The notes beneath the pieces were generated by a model. The model saw only the letters and a list, made by a program, of their open reading frames with translations, searched no databases and was not told the origin of the DNA. Shown one piece after another: positions 63,870-64,000 of a stretch of DNA of 64,000 nucleotides (position 1 is the first letter of the stretch; every line of letters starts with the position of its first letter). Origin of the DNA: an uncultured Bacilli bacterium (GTDB lineage: Bacteria > Bacillota_I > Bacilli_A > RFN20 > CAG-631); contig CAKPXF010000010.1 in the NCBI GenBank assembly GCA_934201705.1, positions 19,506 to 83,505 of the forward strand, written 5' to 3'. The translations under genes were made by a program, and so were the position numbers.

Positions 63870-63925
63870 ACTGACCAATATTTCTTAATATAACTGACCA
63901 ATATTTCTTAATATAACTGACCAAT
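63870..63925. repeat. 23-bp tandem repeat, about 2.4 copies
   Basis: Units at 63870-63892 and 63893-63915 are identical and a third partial copy (ACTGACCAAT) follows at 63916-63925. They lie upstream of the truncated ATPase. On the minus strand each unit contains TTGGTCAGTTATAT, and the unit nearest the gene leads into GATATAATG, a -10-like box. Confidence 0.9.
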
Positions 63926-64000
63926 TGTAAATGCTAAACTGAAAATGTCATAAAACGCCAAACTCAAAATGTCGTTTTTTGGAACATTCCACTATAATTA

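Noticed and set aside
63870..63925. CRISPR array
   Set aside because: The 23-bp units are directly adjacent with no spacers and there are only about 2.4 copies; no cas genes are present.
1..64000. Use of TGA as tryptophan (Mycoplasma code)
   Set aside because: TGA ends several intact genes (9526, 18516, 37519) and tryptophans are encoded by TGG throughout, so the standard code applies.

Overview
The window is strongly AT-rich bacterial DNA. Shine-Dalgarno sites are clear (GGAGG type), promoters are sigma-A-like, and there are many lipoproteins with lipobox-Cys and Ser/Thr/Glu-rich linkers. The Opp ATPases carry long Lys-rich insertions. TGA is used as a stop (for example at 9526, 18516 and 37519), so the code is standard and Mycoplasma-type recoding does not apply. 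Together this suggests a low-GC Gram-positive, host- or gut-associated member of the Bacilli near the Erysipelotrichales/RF39/Acholeplasma side. The lineage is an inference. No rRNA, tRNA, CRISPR array, intact insertion sequence or phage was seen.

Layout. 1-744: the start of an ABC exporter running off the left edge. 931-9526: a STAS-kinase fusion, a DUF1003 membrane protein, a Na/Pi symporter with a structured 5' leader, a P-type Ca/Mn-type ATPase behind a yybP-ykoY (Mn2+) riboswitch, and a lipoprotein phosphodiesterase. 9626-17917: a clan GH-D glycosidase, a minus-strand group (DUF2188, cupin, ABC exporter, creatininase-like amidohydrolase, pyruvate kinase), a DUF4097 lipoprotein and GAPDH. 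18663-27118: an oppABCDF peptide transporter in which OppC, OppD and OppF all carry large extra domains. 27174-31405: a two-domain esterase, a zinc-ribbon membrane protein, inorganic pyrophosphatase and a cyclodeaminase-like folate enzyme. 31591-36666: an XRE-cupin regulator followed by potABCD, with a long PotA and a doubly anchored PotD. 36770-39820: small enzymes, including a YoaP-like acetyltransferase and a vitamin B6 kinase.

39825-57671 is the most distinctive block, a Gram-positive polysaccharide utilisation locus. A divergent AraC regulator faces a promoter with a consensus cre (CcpA) site. Downstream lie a large LamG surface protein with two almost identical repeats, an LplA-type sugar-binding lipoprotein, a second LamG/Flg_new surface protein, three paralogous beta-helix (GH28-like) lipoproteins interleaved with LplB/LplC-type permeases, a GH36 alpha-galactosidase and a GH43-type enzyme. 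The simplest reading is surface capture and depolymerisation of a plant or pectin-like glycan, import of oligosaccharides, and cytoplasmic trimming by GH36 and GH43. The two LamG proteins share a C-terminal GCKG-plus-hydrophobic-plus-KKRK tail that looks like a Cys-based sorting signal and lacks LPXTG. The lplC gene carries a single-base frameshift.

57672-64000 is a decaying margin: a minus-strand gene remnant, a TetR pseudogene with three one-base deletions, then intact PAP2, flavin reductase, ogt and tag genes, a large orphan lipoprotein, a truncated AAA ATPase, and 23-bp tandem repeats at the right edge.
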